64,000 bases of DNA from Adiantum capillus-veneris (Eukaryota > Streptophyta > Polypodiopsida > Polypodiales > Pteridaceae), in assembly GCA_014529385.2 (NCBI GenBank), contig CM043968.1, positions 22,435,484-22,499,483 on the forward strand. Reading direction: 5' to 3'. Shown piece by piece: positions 37,560-49,077 of the stretch (its first letter is position 1; each line of letters starts with the position of its first letter). A model generated the notes under the pieces. That model was given only the letters and a program-made list of their open reading frames with translations, was not told the origin of the DNA and ran no database searches. The position numbers and the translations under genes are program-made.

Positions 37560-38530
37560 CAGAGAATGGTTATTTACATTTGCAAAAGACCTATGAGACC
37601 AAAAAATTACATCACCTTCTGTCCAATATAGAACATACAAAGACAAAGGTAACAAATGCTAAAATGTCAACAGATAGGCGAGCCAATAGAGCCAGGTGGT
37701 GACCCTAATCTCTTTAGTGGCCGCCCAAGAAAGTACCATCACATGAACTCTCTCATCAGCCAATGCATCATGGCCTCAATCTGCCTTGTATGAGCTACTC
37801 CATGCCTCTCAATAAACATGCTGGTGATGTGATCTAAGAGAGGTACAAGGGCGTTGAGATCTATTAATCTCTGTAGCTCTAGCTAGGAGAGTCCCACGGG
37901 CTAAAAACTGAAGAATCATGAGGTCCTGCTAAGAACTGCTACTCTAGAAGAAATCTGTCACCTGCTTCTGAATGGATCCTTGGCTAGGGTGTATAGAACT
38001 GCGTAATAAAGCATGTATGTGCCTGCATAGCTCTAGCAAAAATAGACCAAGGCATCTTTGGTCTGTGTTATCCATTACCTTGGACAGAGACGCATATCCC
38101 TCTTTGAAGGGACAACGGAGTCATCCCCGTATCTCATAATATATTGAGCATCGACATAAATTTAGTCCTCCACAATGTCTAGCTCTAAGACACATAGCTA
38201 GTACATCCGTTGCTCAAAAGGTACCAAAGTGTATCCATTTGTCTCTCATCTACAATTGACAGAAGGAGGTCCAACCTGTTCTATGACACGTTGAAGCCCA
38301 TGCGACAAGTTTGAATCGGACATAAAATAAGTCCATCTTGATTGTGAAGAAAATGCTTTTTGAAAAAAGGCTCCTGAAACTGTACAAGCGAGCACATCCG
38401 CTCCAACTATGCAAGGGCGACATATCCTCATGTGAGGATTGAAGCTGCTGCCTCTCTCATCAAGAAAAAGGGTCTCATAAAAACGACTTGCCATGGTGTT
38501 AAATGTCATAACCTTGGTCTTGCCAAGGTT
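37560..38530 (-). mobile_element. LINE copy H, antisense C-terminus and 3' UTR
   Basis: On the - strand from 38,530: LGKTKVMTFNT (the LGKTKVMVFNT block after YADD in B), degraded text, then the tail from TATTATGAGATACGG to CCAAAGATGCCTTGGTCTA, MMHWLMREFM and a stop, and the 3' UTR with TTTTTTGGTCTCATAGGTC near 37,590. A large part of the thumb region is missing. Divergent subfamily. Confidence 0.72.
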
Positions 38531-38931
38531 TCAGACAAATCTCTATTATATGCATAGCTACGTAGTACACCTGCCTCTTTGACCGACTCCATCATCCTTT
38601 GAAGGGTATCATAGGGATACACCTTCATACTCCTCTTTCGAAGCTGTGGTTGAAGGCCCACTTCAAACTTCCGCATCTTTTCCTCGTCCGAAATCTTCAT
38701 GAAAGGGGTGACTTTCAAAAGAATCCTACATCCCAACATGAAGCAACTTGGATATTTCACTGAAGTTTCCATTTCCAAAAGTAACTTCAAACTGTCTGAC
38801 AAAAGACAACGCATTGGAGATATCTCTCCGTCTTGTCCTTGAAGGTCACTTACTGCCCAATAAGTCCAATTACTACCTAGGAGTGCAAATATAAGTTCCT
38901 GACACCATGATCGCCGTATCTCACTAACCAA
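38520..38931 (-). pseudogene. Ty3-type Gag fragment next to LINE H
   Basis: The - strand reads MKISDEEKMRKFEVGLQPQL, KRSMKVYPYDTLQRMMESV, the usual Retrotrans_gag C-terminal pattern (E.EK...F..GL.P.LR). It is joined directly to LINE RT sequence at about 38,520. Source lineage unknown. Confidence 0.55.
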
Positions 38932-38947
38932 TGTTTTACCACCTAGG

Positions 38948-39190
38948 TGTCACAAAGTGATGATGTGGCCTATCCAACTAAAGAGGACCTGTTTAAGCGC
39001 TTGAAAGTGGCCGAATTGAAGAGGACAAGCTTGGACACTCAAAAACTGATGACATGGCTGTTGTACGAACATCTTGCAACTCGCACCTGGTGGCCGTAGG
39101 GCTCTGAGTATGTCAATAACCACCCAGTAGTACAAATATACACATTGTAAGTTTTTGGCACCATGATTGACGTATCTCACTAACAAGTGA
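38948..39190 (+). repeat. LTR start fragment
   Basis: TGTCACAAAGTGATGATGTGGCC, the start motif of the local chromovirus LTR family, followed by degraded LTR text (ACTGATGACATGGCTGTTGTACGAAC). No far end or primer-binding site. Confidence 0.6.
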
Positions 39191-40428
39191 TGGATTTGAC
39201 ATGGGGATTGAACCGACTTGTTTCCCTAACCCTATGCTACAAGTTGGTATTGATGGATGTCCATCAAAGTGTAACAACACCCCTCAAACAAATGTACAAA
39301 CTATTTATGCAAGAGGGTTCCAAACCTGGAAAACCTAATCTTAATGACTTGTCCGGGCAAGCATGTCCTGCGAGCAAGCTCATAAGCATGAGCAAGTTAG
39401 AAGTTTAGAACTCCCAAAAACCAATTCATGCACATCCCTTCACTAAATGGGACATACACAGGATAATTTATGCACCGACCACATTCTCTAACCTTTGTCA
39501 TCCCAGCCTGGTCATCCATTCCCGTTCCCATGTTACTATGCTGGATTCTTCGCTGTAGGACGCTATTTGAACCATAAACCTCTCTCAACTTTCAAGACAT
39601 TTGGATGGGGAAAGTTTGTGAAGGAAGATTTACCAGCAGACCGTGTCATCAAAGAAAAGATAAGAGCAAGAATGAGCCTAGGCAGAAATGGCAGTTAATT
39701 CAAATGCTGCTCAAGGTATCTTCTACCATCACCGACTTCCACACAGCCATTGGTTGATTACATAAGGTTGTTTGTTAAGCAGAACTCTTTCTACAGTATT
39801 AAAGCAAAAAGCAAAAGACCTTTTTTATCATGTTGCAGAGATTAAGATGTGCTTGTCGTGTACAGCAAGACATCTGAATGGAAGTACCTGCTTTCAATCA
39901 TAGGAGGTCCAGGAGAACTCCCCATAGTGCCGAATAGCCCAGAAGCTCTAAGTCTCTTGCTTATTTAAACCCTTCTTGTTTCTGATGTCAAACAAAGGCT
40001 TTTATCCATTAATCAAGCAGAACTATGGGCCTTAACTGTATGGAGGAAGAAGAAAGTAAGTATCACCAGCGGTGCATGTCCCCATTGCATGTATATGTGA
40101 CAAGATAATATGTTTATGTTCTCAGGTATGTAAAAAGGAGCTTTGCAGAAGCTTTTTGTGCAAAATGTGTGCATACAAACAGACAACAACCAACAGTAAG
40201 CATGTCCATATTGAGCAGTGCACAATGAAGGTACAATGATTTAGAATCCTCCAAAGAAAAAGATGGTGCAATGATTTAGAACCCTTCAACGATTACAAGT
40301 TTGTCTGCTACTTACTACTGTTCTTGATGAGAGAGAATGTAAAGCTACATGTTGCCACTCCATTTCCTGTGCAATCATGACTGCTGAGCAAGTCAAGAGT
40401 GCACGGTCACATTATGTTGTGTGCATGT
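39191..40428. other. No supported gene
   Basis: ORFs of 60-80 codons lack recognisable features; exon-sized text at 39,540-39,700 (HKPLSTFKTFGWGKFVKED) cannot be assigned. Confidence 0.4.
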
Positions 40429-40664
40429 GGGGGGGGGGGGTGTGTGTGTGTGTGTGTGTTTGCCAAATTTTGTTGTGGTAAATTCGGTCATTTGCAATCA
40501 GAATGTCCGGGCGGCGGAACCGCACCTCCAGCCTCCTCCTTTAGCTGTACCACCTCGACAACCTTCCCCTCCTCCAAAGTCCCCCCCGGAATTTAGACAC
40601 AATGGTGCTTTGATTTCCGCATTACCTTCTCTTGTGGACAAAGGGAAAGGGAAGCACGATTGAT
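40429..40664 (+). pseudogene. Gag zinc-knuckle fragment
   Basis: After a G10 and (GT)n stretch the frame reads KFCCGKFGHLQSECP, a CCHC-type knuckle with its first Cys misplaced, then a proline-rich tail and stop. It lies ~100 bp before an LTR. Confidence 0.55.
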
Positions 40665-40766
40665 GTTCACCACTTGGCACACCTAATTTTAGAGTGTCCA
40701 AAGAAGCGGGAAAAGGCAAAGAGAAGGACATAGCGAAGGATGCCTGGATCGTTCCCAAAAAGACAA

Positions 40767-41475
40767 TGTCACAAACTGCTGACGTGTCAAGCAACTGAAG
40801 ACCCAGAGGGTTAGGGCTCCCTGAGCCTAACCTTAGCCAACCTGCAGATCCTAGCCAAGGGGCCTAAACCCAAACAAAAGCAGAAGAAACGAAGGACTTA
40901 CCAACTTCCGAAGTCTTGCCGATGGGGCCCAAAAATAACAAAAACGTTAGGATTTTATCTAACACCTCCCAACTTATGGGACCCCGTTTGATGGGGCCCA
41001 AATTAATAAAATAAAGTAGGACACTACACACACAAAGACTTGCGTAAAGACTGGTGATGTGGGAGTTGTACGGACGCCCAAGTTTTGCGCCTGGCTGATG
41101 ATGTGGTAGGCTGTACGAACTTCCACGAATTGCGCTGGCAGCTTTTAGTGCCAGCTTTTGGGAACCATATTCTTTTGAATTTGATGCTTTTCATGTAAAC
41201 TACTTTTGGTAGGCCAAGGGCCTTCAAATCACAGGGTCTCTTTGTGCCATTCTACCAAGTGCACATGCAGAGCAAAGCCACAACTGTTGTATTGTGTTGA
41301 AGCAATATAAAGAAATACCGAAAAGGGCAGAACGATTTGGGGTCACTGCTCTCTTGAAATGGGACTCCGCCACTCCATGTCTCGTGTGCCGTGCATCTCT
41401 TTCCATTCAGTTGTTTTGAAGCGTCTAAAGTCTGTTTAGCTTGTTCTTATTGGCACGTGGTGCCCTCCCCTTACA
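40767..41475 (+). repeat. LTR with degenerate primer-binding site
   Basis: Starts TGTCACAAACTGCTGACG, contains the family's GAAATACCGAAAAGGG and GGCACGTGGTGCC blocks, and ends CCTTACA. TGGTGTTAGAGC at 41,477-41,488 is a two-mismatch initiator-Met site, so this was a 5' LTR. Only ~225 bp of interior follows before the next LTR. Confidence 0.75.
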
Positions 41476-41712
41476 TTGGTGTTAGAGCTCCAATCGTGTG
41501 TTTTTTCTTAAAGCATACCAATCCTACCAAGAACAGACAGAGCACAATGGCGTTTCTACATTCTACAAAAAACCTGCAGTTTCTTCTCGAAGAGCTTCGC
41601 AGCATACTTTCCCGGCATCCTCAGTAGAATCTCCCGATGCTGCAAAGTTTTCAACAATTCTTGAATTACAAGTTGCCCCGTCTAATGCCCCGGGTGGTAC
41701 CACCTAATCCGG

Positions 41713-42209
41713 TGTCACAAACCGTTGATGTGGCATGACCACCGGGCAAGACCATAAGCTGTACTGAATCCCGGAATTTGCGCTAACTGTTGACGTGGTA
41801 GACTGTATGGATTTCCACAAACTGCGCTGACAGCTGATGATGTGGCAGACTGTACAGATTCTCGCAAATTGCACTGGCTTCTTTTTTGGCAGTTTTCACG
41901 ACCAGATGCTTTTTGAAACAAGTTGCTATTGGGACAAATTGCTTTTGGGGCATCCCTTGTAAGAATAAATAAGACCCTTGGGGCCTCACTCTCGAGGGCA
42001 TCTCAACGCAGAGTTTGAGAGAAGAGGTCCCTTGGGTGTTGTACTCTGCTCAAGCATCAATATAAAAATAAATAATGAAAGGGGCGCTAGATTTTGGGAC
42101 CAATACCTCTGGGCACGGAACTATGCTGGGCCATGTCGACTAAATTGAATTGTGATTTAACTCATGTGTCGTGCCAGATTTCCGACTTGGGGTGCCCAAG
42201 TTTGTGACA
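41713..42209 (+). repeat. 5' LTR of an older chromovirus relative, with primer-binding site
   Basis: Starts TGTCACAAACCG, ends TTTGTGACA; the exact site TGGTATCAGAGC is at 42,211-42,222. Its leader follows to 42,541, where the younger chromovirus inserted. Sequence after that insertion (49,082-50,400) may be the same element's 3' side. Confidence 0.8.
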
Positions 42210-42239
42210 GTGGTATCAGAGCATCAAGCGTGTGCTTTT

Positions 42240-42445
42240 CTCAAAGCAGTCCTATCAAAGAACAGACAAGGCACTTGGGCACTTTGGAAAGCACTTTGAA
42301 AATTGTTAAGGAAGAATCTTCGTGCCCTGATCCCGGACTTCAAAGAGCAGACAGGACACTTGGGCACTTTGAAAAGCACTTTGGACATTGTTATTGAAAA
42401 ATCTTCGTGCCCCGACCCCGAACTTATTAGCCTTATAGAATCTTC
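42240..42445 (+). repeat. Leader direct repeats, about 83 bp
   Basis: AGAACAGACA.G.CACTTGGGCACTTTG, ...AAGCACTTTG and AATCTTCGTGCCC.GA.CCCG.ACTT recur about 83 bp apart, with a third partial copy at 42,435-42,470. Confidence 0.75.
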
Positions 42446-42541
42446 ATGCCCCGACCCCGGACTTAATAGCAACTCCCACCCTTACTTCATCGCGCATCGG
42501 GCGCGCTTCCGTCTTCATCACTCTGTCTTACACGACATAAG

Positions 42542-43099
42542 TGTCACAAAGTGATGACGTGGCGGACAGCAGAAACCCTAATTTCTGCCAGAAACCCTAA
42601 AATTCCTGCAAACCCTAATTTTTGCCAAAAACCCTAAATTCCAGAAATCGCGGAGGCGGACTTTTTTTTTATTTTTTTTTAAAAAAAATTTTTGGAAAAT
42701 GATGAGCGACGCGAATTTTGCTTTTGCTTTTTGTTTTTAAAAAAAAAAGAGAAAAGACTCTCAAGAGAGAGAGAGAACTGATGCTTTTGATTTTAAAAGC
42801 TTTTGGGGCTCTGCTTTTGGGCATCCCTTGTAACCTTTAAATTAGTGGTGAGGGCCTCACTTCTCAGGGCATCTGGACGCAGAGTCTGAGAGTGAAACCC
42901 TAACCGCTCTCTTGTACTTTGATGATTGATTAATACAAAAAGAAATACCGAAAGGGGCGCCAGTCTTTGGGGCCAATATCTCTAGGCACGGAACTCCGCC
43001 GGGCCAGTGCAAATCTATTGTGATCTGTGAATTGTTTTGAAGTGGTTATTTGGTGCTGTCGCGGTTGATTCTTGACTTGGAGTGTCCAAGTTTGTTACA
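42542..43099 (+). repeat. 5' LTR of the chromovirus
   Basis: TGTCACAAAGTG to TTTGTTACA. It has A/T homopolymer tracts at 42,660-42,700, a telomere-like AAACCCTAA repeated near the start, and is followed by TGGTATCAGAGC at 43,101-43,112. Confidence 0.92.
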
Positions 43100-43169
43100 G
43101 TGGTATCAGAGCACGGCGGATTTCTCTTCTACGGGAAATCCGATCCCCGAATTTTTTTCCGCGGCACCT

Positions 43170-44576
43170 ATGGCTTCAGGCAATGATCAGTCGACTCCCT
43201 CTGCATCTGGAGATGCGGGCTGGGATCACAACGAAGATTCAGACAGAGAGTATGGCCCGCCTCGGCCTACTCAGGCGGAGCAAACAGAGATGGAGCGTCG
43301 TCAATTGATTGGCGATGCAACAAAGATGATGCTCAATTTTGCCAAGGACCCGAAGATGGTAAAATATATGAACCAGACCTCTTTGAAAGAGGTACAGATG
43401 GAGTGGCAGAGAACCACAACACCACTCCCGAAACCCGCTCTCAAGAAACCTTCTGCCTCCAAGAAATATACGGAGAAGGAACTGGAGAACGTGGTTGATG
43501 CACGGATTGCTCAGCTTTTCGACGTGCAAAAGAAAGGCAAAAAGCACGGCAAAAAAAAAGCACGGCAAAAAGCAGAACAAAGGTACTGACTTCCCGGGAT
43601 ATTTGGGTCGTCAGTCGACATTCGACAAAGCAAAGAAACGGAAGAAGCGTGTTCGATTTGAAGGAGTACCCAGTTCTTCTTCTTCTTCTTCTGACAGTTC
43701 TTCTAGCTCCTCGGATTAGAGCGAAGAAGACAGAAAAAAAAGCAAAAAGCGAAGCAAGACACAAAGCTTCGGAACGGGCAAGAAAAAGGCAAAGAAGGCT
43801 ACATCTCGCCCAGAGACTGACAGTTCTACTGAGGACTCGTCTACAGACAGCTCAGATTCCGATGACGAAAAGTTTTATGCGAACAAGAAGAATTTTTACA
43901 AAGCCAACCAGTATGACTTTCTCGAAGATAACAGCAAGAAAGTCCGAGAGTTTAAGGAAGGTGGCCACTCGATCAAGTTTGATACTTTTCAGGATACTCA
44001 GATGCTTCGAAGGCTTTGTCTTTTATACAGCAGTTTGACATCGCTTTCGCGGGAGGACGCTATTCAGAGCACTCCAAGATTCGGAGAGCTGCCTCTTACT
44101 CTGAGGGGAATGCTCGTACTTGGTGGTCCACGCTTCTATTAAGCAAGACTGTGCTAGTTACATGGCTGAAATTCAAGAGGCTTTTTATTTCTTCTTGGTT
44201 GACTCAAGAGTTTGAGCGAGATATACGAGCTGCTTGGAACCATCTCCGGATGACCAAGAGCGATACAGTGAATTCTTATTGTGAAAGATTCTGGAGCTCT
44301 TTTCTACCCGCCTCTTCATTCAGAGAACAGATTGAGCGGTTTACCTTGGGTCTACCTACAGAGATCCGAGATCACTGCTTGGAACAGAAGTCAGCTTCTA
44401 TTCAGGAGTTGATGAGTCATGCGAAGCGGGGCTTTGCCATTCACTCTGGCAGTCTGACCTACCCCACAGATGAGGCCATGACACAACGAGCCGAACAGAC
44501 TTCTGGGAATGAAAGTAGAATGAAAAAGAGCAACCCAGAGAAAAAAAAAGGATGCACGACCCAAGCTTACTCCTGA
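43170..44576 (+). pseudogene. gag: Chromovirus Gag, frameshifted
   Basis: Starts MASGNDQSTPS. It continues with Lys/Arg-rich and Ser-rich low-complexity text (a Ser run at about 43,675-43,715), broken by frameshifts near 43,550 and 43,720 and again near 44,000. The Retrotrans_gag core follows: FAGGRYSEHSKI, ARTWWSTLL, WLTQEFERDIRAAWNHL and LPTEIRDHCL. The frame then ends at 44,576. Confidence 0.82.
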
Positions 44577-44607
44577 GGAGAGAGCTCGCTTCATCAGAGA
44601 GGGGAAG

Positions 44608-44649
44608 TGCTTTGGATGCGGGAAACATGGACATATTTCCGCAAAGTGC
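44608..44649 (+). pseudogene. Chromovirus Gag CCHC zinc knuckle
   Basis: CFGCGKHGHISAKC, a perfect CX2CX4HX4C, but in a frame no longer continuous with the Gag core. It binds element RNA. Confidence 0.85.
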
Positions 44650-44859
44650 CCTGATAAGGCACAGAAAGAACAGAATGATAAAGACGACGACAGGTCTGAG
44701 AGTTCGAGAGCAGCTGAGGAATGTGGCAGAAAAGGCAGATAGAAAAGCAGAACTGGTACCACATGGCGTGGGACTTGCACCAAATCAAATGAATGAAAGT
44801 ACAAACTTTGCCATTTTTTTGGGGCAAAGTGAAGGATCAGGAAGCTCTTTTGAAGGAGC

Positions 44860-45115
44860 CAAGGCCAACTTCTTTTCACTTGGAATTGGCGGCTCGATTT
44901 GGAACTGCGCCCGACAGACTGACGCCACTGGCGAAGGTAGTTCGACTGGCACCCGGATGGGATGTTGCCATTACACCGAGCATTGGCAAACTTCGTTTGC
45001 AATGACAGGGGTGTTCAGGGCACGTGAGTGACGTTCTACTCGGGATCCCTTGGTACCACAAGAACTACGCCGTGGTTGACTACCGGGCCGAGAAAGCGAC
45101 TTTGATAAATGAAGG
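44860..45115 (+). pseudogene. Protease remnant without active site
   Basis: Reads HLELAARFGTAP and DVLLGIPWYHKNYAVVDY, the flanks of a Ty3-type aspartic protease (the second matches the family's D..LG..W motif). The D-S/T-G active-site segment expected before LAARFG is missing. Confidence 0.65.
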
Positions 45116-45249
45116 GCTTAGAGATTGTACTTGATGAACTTCAGTTTTCTTACTCATTCTTTTGGGAGAACTGAACGATGGATAAAGGTTGAATATGTTT
45201 TGACCTGAAGAAAAGAACGCCAAGATTTTTTTCTCCACGCTCATGCCGA

Positions 45250-46872
45250 TTGCTTTTGAGAGGGCCTGAAGATCATACCATTGATCTGATATCTGGAAGC
45301 ACGCCACCGAATCGGCCACCTTATCGTGTGAGCCGAGTACAGAATGAAAAGATTATGAACTCAGTGAAAGACCTCTTGGAAAAGGGTCTTGTCCAGCCTA
45401 GTACTTCACCGTATTGCTCTCCAGTGTTGTTGGTTTTGAAGAAAGACGGATCTTGGAGAATGTGCATCGATTATAGCACTCTCAACGAAATCACCATCAA
45501 GAACAGATTTCCGATTCCTAGGATCGATGATATACTCGACAGGTTACAGGGATCCTCGTGCTTTAGCAGGATTGACTTGAAGAGTGGATATCATCAGATC
45601 AGGATAGCACCAGGAGATGTCTACAAGACAGCTTTTCGGACGACTTTTGGGTTATTTGAGTTTTTGGTGATGCCTTTTGGCTTAACCAATGCTCCTGCGA
45701 CATTTAACCGGATGATGGATAGGATTTTTCGAGAGTACAGGCTATTTGTTGGCACTTTCTTTGACGACATCATTGTTTTCTCCAAGAATGAGGCAGAACA
45801 CAGAGATCATCTGCTTCAAGTCTTTCAGGCATTACGAGATCACACGTTAGTGATTAATGCAAAGAAAAGTGAATTTTTCCTACCAGAGATACACTTTTTG
45901 GGACACATTGTGTCAGCAGCACGAGTGCGAATGGACCCGGCCAAGATAGAGACTATCCGTGATTGGCCCGATTTGAGGAATGTCCATGAAGTTAGAAGCT
46001 TCTTGGGACTGTGTTCGTACTACAGGCGGTTCATACGAAACTTTGCAGAGGTTGCTTCCCCTTTGCATACCTTGACACAGAAAGGAGTACCTTTTTCGTG
46101 GGGACCCACAGAGGTGACTGCCTTTCAGACATTGAAAGAGAAATTGACTACGGGACCTATTTTGACTTTGCCGGACTTGCAGAAGTCATTTGAAGTATTT
46201 TGTGATACTTGTGGTCGTAGTCTAGGTACGGTCTTGATGCAAGAAGGCCATGTCATAGCTTACGAGAGCCGTTTGTTCTCTAGGCCGGAGATGACAGCAC
46301 ATATCTATGGGAAAGAGCTTTTGGCGGTTATCCATGCTCTTACTCAGTGGCGGCATTACCTACTCGGAGCGGATTTTATTGTCTTTACAAACCATCAGAG
46401 TTTGCGCTACTTCTTGTCACAGAAGCAGCTTTCGGAAAAGCAGATGCGGTGGGTGAACATCTTGTCACAGTTCCACTTCCAAATTGTCCATGTGCAGGGA
46501 CAGAAGAATGTGGTGGCAGATGCTTTGTCTCGGAAACCGTTGGTTCTGGCTATTCCCGCGATACATCATAGGAGCTTCGAGGATATGGTCGATCAGTGTG
46601 CCACAGATACAGATTTTGCAGATATTTTCACACGGATACGGGATGGGGAGACAGTAGCTGGATACTCCCTTCGGGAAGGCTACTTGATGAAAAAGACTAT
46701 GTCGTGCGTTACACAGCCGTTGAGGGAAAAGGTTATGACTGATTGCCACTGTCCACCTTTTACGGGTCACCGCAGCATTGCTACCACCATGAAAGGGGTA
46801 GAGAGAGATTTCTTTTGGCGGAGACTGAAGAAGGATGTGGAAGAGTTTGTGCGCAGTTGCTTGGTATGCTAG
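45250..46872 (+). pseudogene. pol: Chromovirus RT, RNase H and integrase N-terminus
   Basis: A 540-codon frame. RT: VLLVLKKDGSWRMCIDY, SRIDLKSGYHQIR, FGLTNAPATF and the active site FFDDIIVFS (Phe for the usual Tyr; both Asp kept). RNase H: VFCDTCGRSLG (first Asp kept), YGKELLAV (Glu kept), TNHQSL where the family has TDH (catalytic Asp changed to Asn), and VVADALSR. Then the integrase HHCC start (HCPPFTGH...CLVC). It ends at TAG where relatives have Gln, consistent with CAG to TAG. Confidence 0.9.
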
Positions 46873-47515
46873 AAGGTCAAGTTTGACAGGCATAAGGCAC
46901 AGGGATTGTTACAGCCTTTACCCATACCCACCCGCCCCTGGGAAAATATTGAAATGGATTTCATTTTTTTTGATCTCCCGAGAATACAGAATGATCACGA
47001 TGATTTTCCGATTACATGGCACGCCTGAGACGATTGTCTCCGACAGAGACCCCAGATTTATGAGTTTGTTTTGGAAGGCAATTTGGGAGAACATTGGGAC
47101 GCGGTTGCAGTTCTCGTCATCGTTCCACTTGCAGACTGACGGGCAATTTGAGATTGCCAATTCAGTGATTTTAGATTTATTGAAGTCTTGTATCTCGGAT
47201 CAGAAGACTCAATGGGAAAAGAACTTACCTTTGGTGGAATTTGCCTACAATAACACGATACACTCTTCGACGGGGAAGACGCCATGTGAGATTGTTGAAA
47301 CTGCTGCAAAGGTTCCATCCTTCCTGAGCACGAAAGATTAGAAATTTGAAGCGGATGAATATTCGCGAGATTTGGATACGGCTTTTGCCAAGGTTCGCGA
47401 GACTTTGCAGGAGTCTCAAGAACGACAGAAAAAGGCAGCGGATCGCCATCGTCACGACTGGAAACTGAAGGAGGATGATTGGGTGCTCTTACTTTTGAGA
47501 AGGCACGCCTAAGAA
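46873..47515 (+). pseudogene. Chromovirus integrase core, deleted
   Basis: After the TAG the text continues KVKFDRHKAQGLLQPLP, WENIEMDFIFF (first catalytic Asp), then breaks; the central strand region is missing. In another frame it resumes with FRLHGTPETIVSDRDPRF (second Asp), SSFHLQTDGQFEIANS (Glu) and WEKNLPLVEFAYN. All three DDE residues are visible but not in one frame. A further TAG lies at about 47,340. Confidence 0.85.
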
Positions 47516-47610
47516 AGAAACAGGGAAAGGAGAGGCTTTTTCCAAAGCTTAGTATGTGATACTACGGACCTTTCCAGATTACTGACAAGATAAATGATGT
47601 CTCCTTCCGA

Positions 47611-47910
47611 TTGAAACTGCCAGATACTTGGAGGATTCACAATGCATTGCATGTGAGTCTCTTGAACCCTGTTAAGGGTGATGTGCCTTATGATGGGGAG
47701 CTTGATGAGCAACCCAAAGTGGAAGAAAACGAGGAGATCCTTGTTCCTGAACAGATTTTGGCACATAATGATACGAAGAAAGGTAAAGTCCGAAGGCGGT
47801 TCTTGGTTAAGTTCAAGAACTTTCCTGCATTTGATGCGAAGTGGATGGAGGAGGAGGACCTAGCAGATACTCCTCGGATTGTGAAACTTTACCTCGATGT
47901 TTTGGTTTAG
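47611..47910 (+). pseudogene. Chromodomain at the integrase C-terminus
   Basis: RIHNALHVSLLNPVKG (the usual HNVFHVS..K segment) followed by EEILVPEQILAH, KGKVRRRFLVKFKN and DAKWMEEEDLADTP: a chromodomain of about 50 residues. The aromatic cage is incomplete; the first position is Val/Pro, not Tyr. The frame ends at 47,910. Confidence 0.85.
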
Positions 47911-48516
47911 CATAGTCTACTCCAAACGGAACCCAGAAACTCAGCTTGGCCGAAGATCTGGTGCAGTGGGATGCACAAGAGGGGAGTTACTCCACTCCTT
48001 TGTCAACAGATGCCTCGATTTTGATACTAAAGTCACTGATGTCTCTTTGAGCTTCAGGGATACTGAGAGCTGACAGTATTCTGCTGGATGACTTTATGAA
48101 ATGGAATTCCTGATTATGATACTGATTTGTTCTTGACTTCTTGTGAGTGCAGGAACTGATAGCCGAAATGACTGCAGCATTTTGGTCTGATTGATCTCGA
48201 ATAGACATGGTTGCAATAGGGGTTAGTCAATCGGACATCGATGAGGTCCCGATTGGACCTAGATGTGATTGCTAGCTACATTGCCGATAAATCATGGTCT
48301 AAGATCCGAATGAATGTTGAATGTCATGTGATGTCCTGCGATGTCTGGTGATGTCCTGTGATGTCGTGTGATGTGACTGTCGATTTTGTACATGTGCTAG
48401 ATGTGTGTTCCTAGTACGTAGGTACTAACAGTCAGTGTCTGCTAAGACGGTTTATGGCTTTTGTCGGTTTTGTAGGCGTAATCGCGGTCGATTACAATGC
48501 TTTCAAGAGGGGGGTA
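47911..48516 (+). other. Chromovirus 3' UTR
   Basis: Non-coding between the chromodomain and 3' LTR. It contains a GATGTC(C/G)TGTGATGT minisatellite at about 48,315-48,375 and ends in AGAGGGGGG, the polypurine tract. Confidence 0.75.
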
Positions 48517-49077
48517 TATCACAAAGTGATGACGTGGCAGACAGCATAAACCCTAATTTCTGCCAGAAACCCTAAAATTCCTGCAAACCCTAATTTTTGC
48601 CAAAAACCCTAAATTCCAGAAATCGCGGAGGCGGATTTTTTTATTTTTTTATTTTTTTTTTAAATTTTTTTGGAAAATGATGAGCGACGCGAATTTTGCT
48701 TTTGCTTTTTGTTTTAAAAAAAAAAAGAGAAAAGACTCTCAAGAGAGAGAGAGAACTGATGCTTTTGATTTTAAAAGCTTTTGGGGCTCTGCTTTTGGGC
48801 ATCCCTTGTAACCTTTAAATTAGTGGTGAGGGCCTCACTTCTCAGGGCATCTGGACGCAGAGTCTGAGAGTGAAACCCTAACCGCTCTCTTGTACTTTGA
48901 TGATTGATTAATACAAAAAGAAATACCGAAAGGGGCGCCAGTCTTTGGGGCCAATATCTCTAGGCACGGAACTCCGCCGGGCCAGTGCAAATCTATTGTG
49001 ATCTGTGAATTGTTTTGAAGTGGTTATTTGGTGCTGTCGCGGTTGATTCTTGACTTGGAGTGTCCAAGTTTGTTACA
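48517..49077 (+). repeat. 3' LTR of the chromovirus
   Basis: Starts TATCACAAAG (TG to TA) and ends TTTGTTACA. It differs from the 5' LTR at about three bases in the first 45 bp and in A/T run lengths; the last ~350 bp look identical. Confidence 0.92.

Larger units (their letters stand above)
42542..49077 (+). mobile_element. Ty3/gypsy chromovirus, complete but disabled
   Basis: A 6.5 kb element: near-identical 558/561-bp LTRs, initiator-Met primer-binding site, gag, protease remnant, RT, RNase H, integrase and C-terminal chromodomain. The flanks share TAAG (42,538-42,541 and 49,078-49,081), a 4-bp duplication, or 5 bp ATAAG if the last LTR base is counted. Coding is wrecked by frameshifts, stops and deletions in protease and integrase. 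It sits inside the leader of an older related element. Confidence 0.9.

Noticed and set aside
42240..42470. CRISPR-like spaced repeats
   Set aside because: Two long direct repeats of the whole ~83-bp unit in an LTR-element leader, not short repeats with unique spacers.
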